64,000 nt of DNA, taken from NCBI GenBank assembly GCA_024867545.1, contig JANFNE010000003.1, positions 1,240,001 to 1,304,000 on the forward strand. The letters are read 5' to 3'. The stretch comes from Phytopythium helicoides (Eukaryota > Oomycota > Peronosporomycetes > Pythiales > Pythiaceae). This document shows, piece after piece, positions 24,901-35,771 of the stretch (the first letter of the stretch is position 1; the number at the start of each line of letters is the position of its first letter). A model generated the notes under the pieces. It worked only from the letters and a program-made list of their open reading frames with translations, was not told where the DNA came from and did not search any database. Made by a program: the position numbers and the translations under genes.

Positions 24901-25766
24901 ATGTGGAGCGACACCGGCAAAGTAGCCAACTGAGGCGCCGCCGATGCCCCCTTCAAAGCGATCTTCGTCGTCATCATCATCAATTGCACCCTTTGACAGC
25001 TTCCTTCGGCGCTTCTTGCTCCCGATAGAGCTCACAGGAGGTCCGTACAGATTTGGAAGCGCGTACTCGGCCTCGCCAACTTCTGTCAGGACGGTTCCCC
25101 CGCCCATGCGGTCGGCAAATGACGTGGTCGAGCCCACTCCGGACTTCTCGATGGCTGCGTCTATCAGTTCGAGCAAGAACACAGATCAGTCACGCAAGAA
25201 CATCAAGAAGGAAAGAAAGCTGGCTCCTACGCACTTGAAACGACCGACTGTGGGGGCGAGTTGGGGGCGAAGTAGTCTGCATCTGGGTCGCCCTTGTCGA
25301 CTGCGTGCTCCTCGCCCGCGACCTCGCGGGTAACGACTGAAATGGGCTGCGAGCCTGCCTGCTTCCTGCGCGACTTTTTCTTCATCATGCGGTGGCGCGT
25401 GGTATCTATCTGCACGCGGTCGGCGGGGTCCACGGACCCGTTGGAGATGGAGCGGAAGCTCTCGAGCGTGGGCAGGCTGTACCTATCGTCGTGGAACTGC
25501 TGCCTGTAGCTGGGCTGCTTGGCCAGCGACGCGCCGGCCGCGGGCGTGTTCCACCCCGTGGCGGTCAGCGCGGGAGTCGACAGGTACGACACGTGCGAGA
25601 TGGTGCTGGATCGGTGCGAGTCCACGTCATCGTCCGACGACTGGCGGCGTCGCGAGGACACCAGCTGCACGCGGGAGCGCGCGAGCGCCAGGTCCTGCTG
25701 CTCCTGCTCCTCTGCGCTGATCTGGCGCTCGGTGGCGGCCTCTCCTCCGAAGAACCTGGGCATCAT
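21973..25766 (-). CDS. Anoctamin (TMEM16) with C-terminal EF-hand-like tail, two exons
   Basis: Ca2+-activated chloride channel or lipid scramblase family. Exon 1 runs 25766-25235, intron 25234-25161 (GTGCGTAG..ATAG, 74 nt), exon 2 25160-21973; the join gives exactly 1,240 codons. Exon 1 is a Ser/Arg-rich cytosolic N-terminus beginning MMPRFFGGEAAT. Exon 2 has the anoctamin core of about ten hydrophobic segments: the block after KFVRWENYPKKSDHENRL matches the conserved region before TM5, and FPAFFNNLLEVRGDAFRL matches the PL-ALLNN-E-R-DA signature with its acidic Ca2+ ligand. The C-terminus has an EF-hand-like loop (DVAHDGHLREPE) and a degenerate second one (MDKNRLGKVPF). The minus-strand frame stays open upstream to 26330, so a start at 25982 is possible. 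No frame breaks. Channel and scramblase roles cannot be told apart from sequence. Confidence 0.9.
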
Positions 25767-26184
25767 GTTGGCGGGCCTTTCTCGGCTTCCAGAGGGCGCC
25801 AGAGCCCGCGGTTTCGCGCTCTGGGCCTCGGGAGGAGCCTGGGGGAGCGCTGGACACGCTGCCGACGCGCCGAGAGCGCCACGGAGAGCGCTGGAGCCCC
25901 GCAGATAGCGCGCGCACGAGCCACGCGGGAAGTGCTGGCCGTCGATTGTGCGCTTGTCGATAGTTGACCTTGGAGTAAACATGGACGGCCGTAGACGGGT
26001 GGCGATTGGTGGAAAAAAGGGAATAATGAATCCGGGGTAGGGGTAAGAGGCGAGTTCTGGCCAATGGAAGAGCGGATACAGCAAGTATTCAGTAGCAAGT
26101 CCCACGCCATACATTTTCTCTGCTTCAACACGGAAGTATGCTCCGCGATTTTTCTTTTCTGCTGGGTCGAGATTGAGCTCGATC
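25767..26184. promoter_or_regulatory. Divergent region between anoctamin and first SIM-like gene
   Basis: About 418 nt between the chosen anoctamin ATG (minus) and the ATG at 26185 (plus). The minus-strand frame is open through the whole region, so part of it may be anoctamin coding sequence rather than promoter. No core promoter motif could be assigned. Confidence 0.35.
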
Positions 26185-26859
26185 ATGGATCGAGAGAAGC
26201 GATATGCCGATGACTGTGGCGAGATGCGAGAGTCCAAGAGGATCAAGGAGGAGCGATTCATCGATTTGAGCAAGGATGAGGAAGATTTTAGTCTTGATGG
26301 TGCCCAATCATCCAATTTTCTCCCGCACAACCTTCGAGATGAGCTGGTGAAGATCCAAGCTAGGATGGAGAAGCGTCATGACGAGCAGTCACGAGATAGC
26401 CAGCTACTGGAGCGGATCCTCGTCGAGATGAGGCAGCGTGGCTGGTGTGGAGCTGATCAGACGAAAATGGATGTCGAAGAATTCCAAGAAGAGAACGAGG
26501 CGATATTCGACTACAACCAGCACGCGATGCGCTACAACGGCAAGTGCAACTCGATGACCCCGCTGCATGTCCTTCGAAAGGCGACAACGGGAGAAGGAGC
26601 AGGAATTCGAGCTCGAACCACTCCATGGAGTCGTCAGCTTGCGCTACCTGAGGTCTGCTTGGAAGACACCGTGCCTCGTTCCAATTGGCCCTACGACTAC
26701 GACGAGCTCCAGACCTGGGACATCGACCAAATCGACGCTTTAAGTCGCATCCTTGATGTGGACTTTGACATCATCGAAAGCGACAGCCTCGTTGATTGCC
26801 GTCAAAAGGTTCGAGCATACATTTCCGGTCATTCGAAGGTCAGCAACACCATGAAGTGA
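26185..26859 (+). CDS. Unknown tandem family member 1, with SUMO-interacting-like motif
   Basis: Intact frame of 224 residues from ATG 26185 (MDREKRYADDCGEM). Not a family I recognise. An N-terminal basic stretch (SKRIKEER) leads into FIDLSKDEED at residues 25-34, a hydrophobic core followed by acids as in SUMO-interacting motifs. A charged, possibly coiled-coil middle follows (residues 45-85), then a C-terminal module shared with the next two genes: NQHAMRYNGKC, LPEVCLEDTVPRSNWP, then DELQTWDIDQIDALSRILD and a final DCRQKVRAYI. The shared module ends at the C-terminus, so it is probably the functional domain. First of three head-to-tail copies, 206 nt before the next. Confidence 0.7.
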   Translation: MDREKRYADDCGEMRESKRIKEERFIDLSKDEEDFSLDGAQSSNFLPHNLRDELVKIQARMEKRHDEQSRDSQLLERILVEMRQRGWCGADQTKMDVEEFQEENEAIFDYNQHAMRYNGKCNSMTPLHVLRKATTGEGAGIRARTTPWSRQLALPEVCLEDTVPRSNWPYDYDELQTWDIDQIDALSRILDVDFDIIESDSLVDCRQKVRAYISGHSKVSNTMK

Positions 26860-27065
26860 TGGAAAGTATCAGCTAAATTCTCTTGCTCAATTGACTATAA
26901 TCGTGGTCTTCGCCCACGATAAGCATTAAGGAGGGGCTCTAATGTTTGCATCTTGGTCTCCGCTTATTATGCACCCAAGATATTGTTTGAACCTTCCACA
27001 GATTCGCGCTCGGGTCAATTTCTTTCACTCTGTTTGAGTGCAACGCCATCAAACGCATTCTTGCA

Positions 27066-27815
27066 ATGATGGACGACGGATCAAACAACCGCCGCAAGAG
27101 CACCTTACCACCTGAACAGAAAGCAGCGAAGAAAGACATTGTGGACCTCACTGAAGTCGAAGACGAAGTGGCTGGTGTTGGGGCGCTTAACAGCCAAGCG
27201 AAGGTAGCAGACTCTGAGCTCTCGGACACTCTCTTTGAGCTCAAATCGCGAATGGATGAGAGTTCTGCTGAACAAGCGAAAGAGGTTGACCTTGTAAGAT
27301 GGGCTATCAAGACCACCGAGAAGCTCGCTGCGTCTGCAGCCACAGCTTCGGGCGGCAGCGTAGCTCGTAATACTGCTAACGGCATGCAACCGCTGTGGAG
27401 AGAGCCGAAGCCAAGACGTGTCAAAGAGATGATAAGCGAGTATCACCGTGAGTCGTCCCACGATCTCGAAACCCTGGCAAACTTCAATTACAACACAGCG
27501 GTGATGCGCTTCAATGAGAAATGTGGTCCAAAGACGCCCTTCCGCGCCTTTCGGAAGAATACAGACAATGAAGTTGATAGTGGAATTCCAGCCTGCTTGG
27601 TTGGCCCGCGCCGAGAACCAGAACTCCCGGAAGTGTACAAGAGCGATACGATTCCTCGAGCATACTGGCCTCGCAACTACGAAGAGCTCCAGAGCTGGAG
27701 TTTTGAGCAGATCGATGACTTGGGACGAATTCTTGACGAAGATTTTGGGATCCTACCTACAGACAGCATAGTTGCATGCCGCAGAAAGGTTTACCAACGC
27801 ATCGGAGGTGAGTGA
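27066..27815 (+). CDS. Unknown tandem family member 2, with SUMO-interacting-like motif
   Basis: Intact 249-residue frame from ATG 27066 (MMDDGSNNRRKS). The N-terminus has a basic patch and then IVDLTEVEDE at residues 25-34, a textbook-looking hydrophobic plus acidic SUMO-interacting motif. A Ser/Ala-rich helical middle follows (KEVDLVRWAIKTTEKL), then the family module: TAVMRFNEKCGPKTPF, ELPEVYKSDTIPRAYWP, SFEQIDDLGRILDEDFGI and ACRRKVYQRI. Most similar to member 1. Motif binding to SUMO is inferred from pattern only. Confidence 0.7.
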   Translation: MMDDGSNNRRKSTLPPEQKAAKKDIVDLTEVEDEVAGVGALNSQAKVADSELSDTLFELKSRMDESSAEQAKEVDLVRWAIKTTEKLAASAATASGGSVARNTANGMQPLWREPKPRRVKEMISEYHRESSHDLETLANFNYNTAVMRFNEKCGPKTPFRAFRKNTDNEVDSGIPACLVGPRREPELPEVYKSDTIPRAYWPRNYEELQSWSFEQIDDLGRILDEDFGILPTDSIVACRRKVYQRIGGE

Positions 27816-27978
27816 CCTGCCGTCTGTAAGTGGTCAATCAGTTTTCAAAACGGATTGATGCCTATTCGGTGATGCACATCAGTCCTCGAGAAGAAGAGAG
27901 GCTGCGTAACGAGTGAATAGTAGCGTTCACTTTCCGATTTGCGTCGCCTTCACCATTTCCTCGACCTTCTGCTCCACC

Positions 27979-28713
27979 ATGACGTACCGGATCAATATTC
28001 CGCCGACCCAGCATCCCCGTGGCCCCGCCATCCCGCGTGTGGCCGCGATTGCAGCAGGCGACGTTATCGACTTACAGCACTTTGCTGACGCGGAAGGCGA
28101 GATTGAGCAGCTTCGGTTAGCGTCACGTTGCGGGCTTCACCAGGACATCACCTTGTTGCATATTGAGGAGGCACGCGCCAGGCACGCAACGATAATGTCC
28201 GAGTATGTCGCGAACTCGATACTCGTGGCCAACGGGTTTCTCCCAGGTGCAGTCCCACCGGGTCAGGCAACGGTTGGTCAACTGCAGCGTGATCTGCGGC
28301 AAGTAGTCACGAGGGTGTATCGCTTGATGGTGCGCCATCGTCGCATAGCACGGCGCCAGACCCAGTTGCAGAGTAGGGTTGCACGGGGTTTCAACAACCA
28401 GGCGGCAGCTTACAACACCTCATGCCGCGGACCGATGCCACTACGTCGCTTTTTTAAGCCGACACGTCGACATGGCCCTGGGCTTCCACCTGCTGTGAGG
28501 AGATGGATTCATCGTCAGGAGTTAGATAACGTTGAGTTCGGGGAGATTCTGCCAATGCGGGTCTGGCCAGAGAACTGGGGTGCAATCGCTGACTTCACCT
28601 TGGAACAAATCGACACCCTTAGCCGCCATCTTGACGATGACTTTGGTATCGTCGCCGGTGACGGCCTCGAGCGCTGCCGCGAGAAGCTCCGAAATCATAT
28701 CGCACACCCGTGA
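27979..28713 (+). CDS. Unknown tandem family member 3 (divergent), with SUMO-interacting-like motif
   Basis: Intact 244-residue frame; the first ATG in frame is 27979 (MTYRINIPPTQHPRG), 163 nt after the previous stop. VIDLQHFADAEGE at residues 29-41 occupies the same place as the SIM-like motifs of members 1 and 2. The middle is Arg-rich and helical (VTRVYRLMVRHRRIARR). The C-terminal module is recognisable but weaker: GPMPLRRFFKP, GEILPMRVWPENW, FTLEQIDTLSRHLDDDFGI and RCREKLRNHI. Divergence suggests the oldest split of the trio. Function unknown. Confidence 0.65.
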   Translation: MTYRINIPPTQHPRGPAIPRVAAIAAGDVIDLQHFADAEGEIEQLRLASRCGLHQDITLLHIEEARARHATIMSEYVANSILVANGFLPGAVPPGQATVGQLQRDLRQVVTRVYRLMVRHRRIARRQTQLQSRVARGFNNQAAAYNTSCRGPMPLRRFFKPTRRHGPGLPPAVRRWIHRQELDNVEFGEILPMRVWPENWGAIADFTLEQIDTLSRHLDDDFGIVAGDGLERCREKLRNHIAHP

Positions 28714-29204
28714 TCTCCAGAAAGGCTCCATAGGAATGACTCGGTGTCCTAAGCCGTATGAATGTCGAGCACGAATAGCACTGCACCTCCGGTCGTTTAC
28801 CCATGTTGAGCCCTTTGTCAGTTTCCTGTGCGTTCAGGGGCGAGCTGTGTGAGTGGATTTGGTTGTGCGGCGACTTCAGATGCGCAATGTTACAATCTAG
28901 TGTGGCCATGATCGACAAGGTTGCAGCAACCAACACTGCTGACTGAAGCAAAATCAATGAGCCCTCATCATTTGGAGAGAACAGCGGAGTTCATGGTGTA
29001 ATGAATCTCTCGTCCTTTGAAAACTTGTCTTTTGACAAGAGCATGCACCTGCAAAGCACTCGAAGACGCCAAGGGAGAAGCAAAGCGCTATATTGCTTGC
29101 CAATTTTCGCTCTAAACACCTCGCACCAGAGGAACATCTACGTACCTACTACCGCTCTGCTCCTCAAGTCTGTTCATGCTGCGCGGCTCCGATCAGCAGA
29201 GAGC
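28714..29204. other. Intergenic region, no supported gene
   Basis: This 491-nt gap lies between the converging ends of family member 3 (plus) and the Ca2+-ATPase (minus). It holds only short frames without recognisable content. It should contain both 3' ends; no clear polyadenylation element was identified. Confidence 0.4.
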
Positions 29205-32200
29205 TTACGCCGTCTTCTTCTCCCACTCGGCCAGACGCTCCTTGAGCTCGCGCGCGTGCATTCGGCGGCCAATCAGCTTCAGCACCTCGTCAATGAGGAT
29301 GACGGGGATCGAGAAAGCCATGACCACGAGCCACTCGTTCAGGTCAAGCGGGATCACGCTGAATGTGTCGGCCAGGAAGTCCACGTACAGGATCACAAAG
29401 TGCATGCCGAACGACACGATCATAGCGATCAGCAGGTACGGGTTCGACCAGGGCGGCATCGTCACGAGCGAGCCGTCCTCCGACAGCGCGTTCAGTGCGT
29501 TCAGCATCTCAATGGCCACAAGAACCGACAGCGACAGCGTTGAGGCCGTGCGCTTGCCCTCCGTGAAGTACTTGCACGGGTCCGCCGAGAAGTCCATGCC
29601 ATCAAAGTTGTTGACCTTGAAGTCCGTCCACTCGTGGCACTTGGTCCAGTGCGTGAGCTGGTACCACGTCACAAGCGTATGTCCATCGTTCGACGCCTCG
29701 TAGTACATGTACCAGTAGGCAAACACGCCGACGCAGGCAAAGCCAACGTAGATGCCAACCACCATGTAACGGAAGAACGTCCAGCGGTTGATGAGCACGT
29801 CGTCGCTGCGACGAGGCGGCTTCTTCATGATGTCCGCGTCAGGCGGGTTGAAGCCGAGCGCAGTAGCCGGCGGGCCATCCGTCACAAGGTTCACCCACAG
29901 CAGCTGCACCGGGATCAGTCCCTCCGGGAGACCAAAGATCGCCGTGAAGAAGATGGCCGCCACCTCGCCAATGTTCGACGAAATCAGGTACCGGATGAAC
30001 GCCTGCATGTTGTTGTAAATGGCGCGACCCTCCTCGACAGCCGACACGATCGTGGCAAAGTTGTCGTCAGCGAGCACCATGTCGGCAGCCTCCTTGGCGA
30101 CCTCCGTGCCCGTAATACCCATAGCAATACCGATGTCGGCCTGCTTGAGCGCCGGCGCGTCGTTGACACCGTCACCAGTCATAGCCGCAACCTCGCCGAG
30201 CGCCTTGAGCATCTTAACCAGCTGCTGCTTGTGCTTGGGCTCCGTACGTGAAAAGACCATACCGTGGCCGTCCGACAGGTACTCGTTCTGCTTCTCCACG
30301 GGCAGCGCAAAGAACTGCGCACCAGTGAACGAACGGTGCGTGATGTCGTCCGAGTCCTTGAACACACCAATCTTGCGGCAGATGCTCTCGGCCGTCAACT
30401 TGTTGTCACCAGTAATCACAATAACGCGGATACCAGCGGTGTGGCACGTCTCAATCATAGGGCGAACCTCTGGACGCGGAGGGTCCAGCATACTGGCGAG
30501 ACCAACGAACGTCAGGCCCGACTCGATCGCCGAGAAGTTCTCCGTCTTCTCGAGCAGCTTGTGGGCCGGATGGTGGCGGTCACCGTCGTACGAGCCAAGC
30601 TGCGGCAGCTCCTCCTTCTTGGCAAGCGCGAGGCAGCGCAGCGACTTGCGCGCCAGACTCGACACCTGCGCCAGCAACACCTGACGGCCAGCATCCGTGA
30701 GCGGCTTGATCGAACCGTCGCCAAGCTGAATGTGCGTGCAGCGATCAATCACACCCTCAGGTGCACCCTTGACAAAGAGAATGTTCGCGTTGGCAGAAGC
30801 CGAGCGCGTGGAGCGCTGCGGAGCGTCGCCCTTCGAGCACAGCACCGACATGGACTTGCGGTCACGTGAGAATTCCAAAATCGCGAGCTTGGTGTGCTGC
30901 TGCTGCCAGTGGTCATTGCAGAACTGCACAGCCTTGGCCGGGTCCGACTTCTTGAGCGCCTCGAACTCGGCCTGCTTCGCAGGGTCCTCAGGGAAACCGA
31001 TCTTCTCGACGAGCACCTTCAGCGCAGCCTCGGTGGGCTCGCCAACGCGCACGTACTTGCCCTCGTTATACTCAATGGACGACTCGTTACACAGCGAACA
31101 GATCTTCGCGAGCGACGTCACCGCCTTGAACTGGCTCATCGACGCTCCCACAATCTTACCGATAGGCGCGTACGTGTGACCCTCGACGTCGTACGTGACG
31201 AGCTCCGACTCAGAGTGACCAGGGTGCGAGAAGGTCACGCACGACATTTCGTTCGTAGTGAGCGTGCCCGTCTTGTCCGAGCAGATCACCGTCGTGCAGC
31301 CAAGAGTCTCGACCGACGGCAGCTTACGCACGATCGCGTTCTTCTTGGCCATCTTGCGGGTTCCGAGCGCAAGGCACGTCGTGATGACGGCCGGGAGACC
31401 CTCGGGAATCGCAGCGACGGCGAGCGCAACGGCGATCTTGAAGTAGTAGATGCAGCCCTTGAAGACCGTGCCGTGAGCAGGGTCGAAGAAGTTCTTGTAG
31501 TTGATCACCCACACGACAATGCAGATGACACCGATGACCTTTGTAAGCTGCTCGCCGAACTCGTCAATCTTCTTGGTGAGCGGCGTGTCCTCCTCCTCCT
31601 CGGCGGCCTCCTGCACCGACTGCTGGATCTTGCCAATCTCAGTCTTCATGCCGATCTCGGTGACGACGCCGACGCCGAGACCGTTGACCACCACTGTGGT
31701 GGCGAACAGCATGTTGGTCTTGGCCTGGATGACGTTCTCGGTGCCCTTGGGGAGGGCGTCGATGTCCTTGTTGACTGACGTGCTCTCACCCGTCATCTGC
31801 GCCTGCTCGACGCGGATGGCCGTGGTCTTCATGGAGATGAGGCGCATGTCAGCCGGCACCTTGTCGCCGACGCGGATCTCGACAATGTCGCCGGGCACGA
31901 TCTCGCGCGCCGGGATGGTGACGAACTCTTTGTCGCGCAGCACGCGCGCGTTCTCAGGCTGCAGGTCCTTGAGCGCCTCGAGCGCGGCCTCGGCGTTGGA
32001 CTCCTGCCACACGCCGACGATAGCGTTGAGCACGAGGATGATGAGGATCACGAGCGGCTCGACGAAGGCCGAGATGCCCTCGTCCTCGCCGCCCTCGAAC
32101 CACGCGAGCACGAACGACACGACGGCCGCGGCCAGCAGGATCTTGACGAGCGCGTCGTCGAACTGCTCGAGCACGAGCTTCCACAGCGGCGTGCCCTCCT

Positions 32201-32405
32201 CCTTGTCCAGCTCATTGAAGCCGTGCGCCGCGCGCTGCTTCTCCACGGCCGCGGCCGTCAGCCCCGTGTGCTCCTCGACGCCGAAGTGCTTGAGCACCGC
32301 CTCAGGGCGTTTCCTGCGCGCCGATCGCGGCCGTCAGCACCCCAAATCGACCGCGAGGACCCGCGCGTCACGCACCAAGTCGTAGCGGAACGCCTTGTCG
32401 CTCAT
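29205..32405 (-). CDS. SERCA-type P-type Ca2+-transporting ATPase, two exons
   Basis: Pumps cytosolic Ca2+ into the endoplasmic reticulum using ATP. A tiny exon 1 (32405-32376, [10 protein letters not shown]) joins exon 2 (32300-29205) across a 75-nt intron with GTGCGTGA..CTGAG ends; the result is 1,041 residues reading [14 protein letters not shown], as at the N-terminus of SERCA proteins. The diagnostic motifs are present: TGES in the actuator domain, PEGLPAV in M4, [16 protein letters not shown] with the phosphorylated Asp, FVKGAPE in the nucleotide domain, and [18 protein letters not shown] at the hinge. The usual ten membrane segments can be traced. Length is normal for SERCA. No frame breaks. 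It has a very C-rich codon third position compared with the E4 genes, typical of a highly expressed gene. Confidence 0.95.
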
Positions 32406-34646
32406 GGCGCCGCGTTCCTTCCCTCCGCGCGAGTCGAGCGCCAAAGATCCGCGCCGTCCGACTGCCCCACGCAGAAACGAAATGAGGCGGAAAATGGGGG
32501 GCGCCTGTGTGGGGGCACTTTCTACGCGGTTTTCGCAACGGGCAGAGGGTGCAGAGCATATATTAGCAAAATAAGGTAAGATGGGAGAAAGAATACTTGC
32601 GACTTTGTAGGAGACTAGAATCTTCAAGCAGATACAGATGACGACTTTTGGCACTCGTTGTGAATTGGACAACCCGCTCTTATGAAAACCGCTTGAAACC
32701 AGCCACGTGTCCTCGTTTCTTCTAGAAGAAGGCAGCATGCGCCTGGTGGGATTTGACTCTCGCTCAGTATGGAAACGGCCACCGCCACCGCCGCCGCTTG
32801 GCGTTTGTTGCACCGAGATGGCGGAGCTGCGGCTGCCGCTGCTGAAGCCGAGCGAACTCTTCGCATCGGAACGGGAGTCGCGGTGGTGCTCCTTCGATTG
32901 AACCGCTTGGATTTGTGTGTTTGTGTTCCTAGGTACAAGCTGCGACTATCGCAGACTGAGCTTCATCATAGATGGTGACGCCTTCAGATCGCTGCGAAGC
33001 ACGGAGGAGCATGGACGCAATGCACCACCGATGAATCAGACGGGAGCGTGGTCCGATGTATCCATGAACCTGCCGGGCACACAGAGGTTGCTCAACAACT
33101 TGCTGAGCTGCTTGCACTCCTGCAATGAAGAGCCTGCTTGCTGTGCGTGGCAAATACTCGAGCCTCCAGCCTTTCACGAGCAAGTGCTGCAGGGTTGCTT
33201 TTCCTCCCAACCCATTGACCACGGAGAAAGCACCCACGCGCGGATGAATGAAAGGATGAATGAAGGTGCGGGTCGGCTCCTCCGGGAGCAATTGCCAATT
33301 CAGAAGTGCCGACCCACGCGACTGGATTGGCAATTGCCGCCGCCGCCTCAGCTGGGCGAAATGGGTACCGCCGACCTTTTGCATCAGTCGCTTGATTCGT
33401 GTGGACCACGCATGCTTGTCAAACCGGCACAACTTGAAGTGCGCGCGGTGGTGATTGCCGGCGGCCGGGCGGGAATGGATCGGCGGGCGGTCTGAGACAG
33501 CTCGATGGCGTCAAGGCTCAGCAAGCTCCCCTCCCGCCAGTCAACCGGCACGCGGATGAGTTTGACCTCGCCCGTCTGCACCTCGTCCAACACCTGGAGT
33601 CCCGCGTCGCCACGCCGTCAGGATCGGCGAGGGTGTGCCGAGCGTTGGGCAGAGGTTGAAGCGGGCGTGATGAAGCGGCGGGGTCCGCCGTGCTCGCTGA
33701 TCGATCCTGCTGCTGCAACTTGCAGTGTCCCAGTCTGAACTGAGATGACAGCGCTCCCTGCGGATTTGCACGGCACGGACGCCTTGTCTGGCTGGCTGTT
33801 GCTTGCAAACCCGCAGTGCCATCCAAGCAGCTTTCGCTGTGCTGGACCTTGCATCCTTCCCTCCTTCCCTCCCTCCACCAAGATGAACGACCAGAGGGCG
33901 CGACGCTCCGTTTGCTCAACCGCCCAAATCACCAGCGCCAGAACCCAGCGGATCGGCCCCAAAAAGATCGCGAAACCGAGGTGCCGCAGGAAGATCACAA
34001 CATGAATTTGATTTCTTGAAAACTTTTTTTCAGCGAATGGGATCGCGTCCCACGTCAAAAGAGGGCACCCAGTGGCTGAAATTAAACGCAAAAGATGGGC
34101 GGGAATGGATTGAGGAGCCATCGGATATCCCACTGCTCACCATAGAATGAAGAGAAATTCATCCCAGCTCAGCTGCAGGCGGTGGTGGTGCAATCTGGAA
34201 GCGAGTCCTCTCGTGCTCGTTCCGGAAGAAGCGAGATTCGTGGGTGGCTCGGAAAATGGGACAGCGCGGTGTGACTGCGGCGAGGTATCAAGGCTTGATT
34301 CAAGCAGGAGGAGTCCTCGCCATCTATGCCGCCGGCTCGGCCAAGGCGTGCCAAAGCAGCAGCATGGCCATGCATCGAGCCCCATACTCGCGGCAAGAGG
34401 CCCGATCGTGCGTGAAAACCCCGGCAAAAATGCTCGTTGTGGGATCGCGGCTGACGCCACTGTTACAGAGCCCATACAAACGCCAAGAGAAACTAGCTCC
34501 CATCTCCCCGAAAGGCGGCGCCTGTCTCCACCCTCATACCGACCGTCACTCCTGCCTGCCCGCCCCCAAAATTCCAACTTTGTCCCCCCAGGCCATTTCG
34601 TGAGTTACCGGCCGCCGTTGGTTCCTGGAAATCCCTGCGAGCGAAG
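32406..34646. other. Long intergenic region, no supported gene
   Basis: About 2.2 kb between the divergent starts of the Ca2+-ATPase and the small Cys-rich protein. Frames of 60-170 codons occur on both strands but none shows a domain or consistent frame. The most protein-like is a minus frame at 33384-33593 (LIRVPVDWREGSLLSLDAIEL), which lacks an ATG and neighbours. A short direct repeat of GGATGAATGAA occurs near 33243-33265. The ATPase 5' leader and promoter are expected near 32406-32700. Confidence 0.4.
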
Positions 34647-35246
34647 ATGCCGAAGGAGCTGCAGGACTCGTGGGCCGTGGGCACGCCGCCCGACATGGCG
34701 CTGGCCGCCAAGGACTCGCGCTTCTTCTCCGAGTTCGAGGAGCCGCAGCTGGAGCAGCGCGGGCGCCTGCGCAAGCTCGCGTCGCTGCGCTACCTCAAGC
34801 GCAAGGTGCGCGGCTGGTTCCGCCCCGAGCACCGCGACACGATCGTGTGCGAGGAGGACGAGGAGGCCGTGCTGGGCCGCCGCAACATCTACGACATCAT
34901 CCGCTGGGACGCCGCGCAGTCCGGCTTCGACCTGGACAAGTTCGGCAGCCTGGGCACGGCCAGCTCGAGCAGCTACGACTTCTCGGACACGGCCAGCAGC
35001 GAGGTCTCGAGCGTCGCCACGACCGCGTGCTCGACCTCCTCGGTGACCTCGGAGCCCAGCCGCGAGACGCGCTGGTGCCTCAACTGCTCCAAGTGCTTCC
35101 AACGCCGCCTCAGCCGCTTCGAGAACTTTTGCGGTCTCGACTGCAAGACCGCGCACCGCTTCCGCCAGACCATGTGCAGTCAGGCGCCCCACCATCTGTG
35201 CTACTACCCGAGCCAGCAGTCACCCTCGCGCGTGCGCGACGACTAG
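34647..35246 (+). CDS. Small protein with C-terminal Cys-rich putative zinc-binding motif
   Basis: Intact 199-residue frame from ATG 34647 (MPKELQDSWAVGTPPDM), strongly GC-rich with G/C at third positions, as in expressed genes here. An N-terminal acidic/basic region contains a KRKVRGWFRP segment; a Ser/Thr-rich middle (residues 105-145) is followed by a Cys cluster, WCLNCSKCF then NFCGLDCKTAHRF, spaced like a small treble-clef or FCS-like zinc finger with a possible His ligand. No family was identified. It may be an oomycete-specific regulator; this is inference from composition only. Confidence 0.65.
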   Translation: MPKELQDSWAVGTPPDMALAAKDSRFFSEFEEPQLEQRGRLRKLASLRYLKRKVRGWFRPEHRDTIVCEEDEEAVLGRRNIYDIIRWDAAQSGFDLDKFGSLGTASSSSYDFSDTASSEVSSVATTACSTSSVTSEPSRETRWCLNCSKCFQRRLSRFENFCGLDCKTAHRFRQTMCSQAPHHLCYYPSQQSPSRVRDD

Positions 35247-35771
35247 GCCAACCGAAACAACAGCCCAACCATTTATTAGCCGTGCGTGCGGCCCCATGAT
35301 AGCTAGGTAGACTCTCCCACCCACCAGTACGATACCATTTACACGCCAATCGAGAAAAATGTAAGAAGCAACCTTCTCCCTCCCCCTCCACCCATTTCTT
35401 CATCGGCTACTGACCGAGAACACCACCGTCTCGCCATGCAAATCTCGCCTCCACATACATCGACCAACCACCACCACCTCTTCACTATCCCCCCTAAGCG
35501 CTCACAACAAAAGCACCGTGCGGGTGCTTAGCACCCGCCCAAAACCTTCCGCGAGATGATCAATCAAGCAGAGCAGTAGGACACACCTTGATTGCGGCCA
35601 AATGTCTCGAAAAGCGAAGAGTACCGTCTCCTCTGGCACTATGTCCGATTCGCAGCCTGCCAGCTTCAATGCATTAGCCCCCAATAGAGCGCCCCACCTC
35701 TCGAACCGGATACCCTTCTTCACCCCCCTCGTCGTCATGTCAATTGCAGTAATAGCGGCCGGCCGATCGCG
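35247..35771. other. Intergenic region, no supported gene
   Basis: This 525-nt stretch separates two plus-strand genes and is rich in C and CA-type sequence around 35370-35520. It should hold the 3' end of the Cys-rich gene and the Arp2 promoter. No gene or element was identified. Confidence 0.4.

Noticed and set aside
29634..32385. Several frames of 200-300 codons on the plus strand
   Set aside because: They lie opposite the Ca2+-ATPase exon and show the codon-shadow composition (many Arg, His, Ser) expected from strong third-position bias.
32350..32405. Reading the ATPase N-terminus through to DLGC with a 27-nt intron
   Set aside because: The 75-nt intron with GTGCGTGA donor keeps frame, has normal length and gives the expected start before LKHFGV.
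33384..33593. Minus-strand frame with LIRVPVDWREGSLLSLDAIEL
   Set aside because: No ATG, no recognisable family, no flanking exon with matching phase; too little to call a gene.
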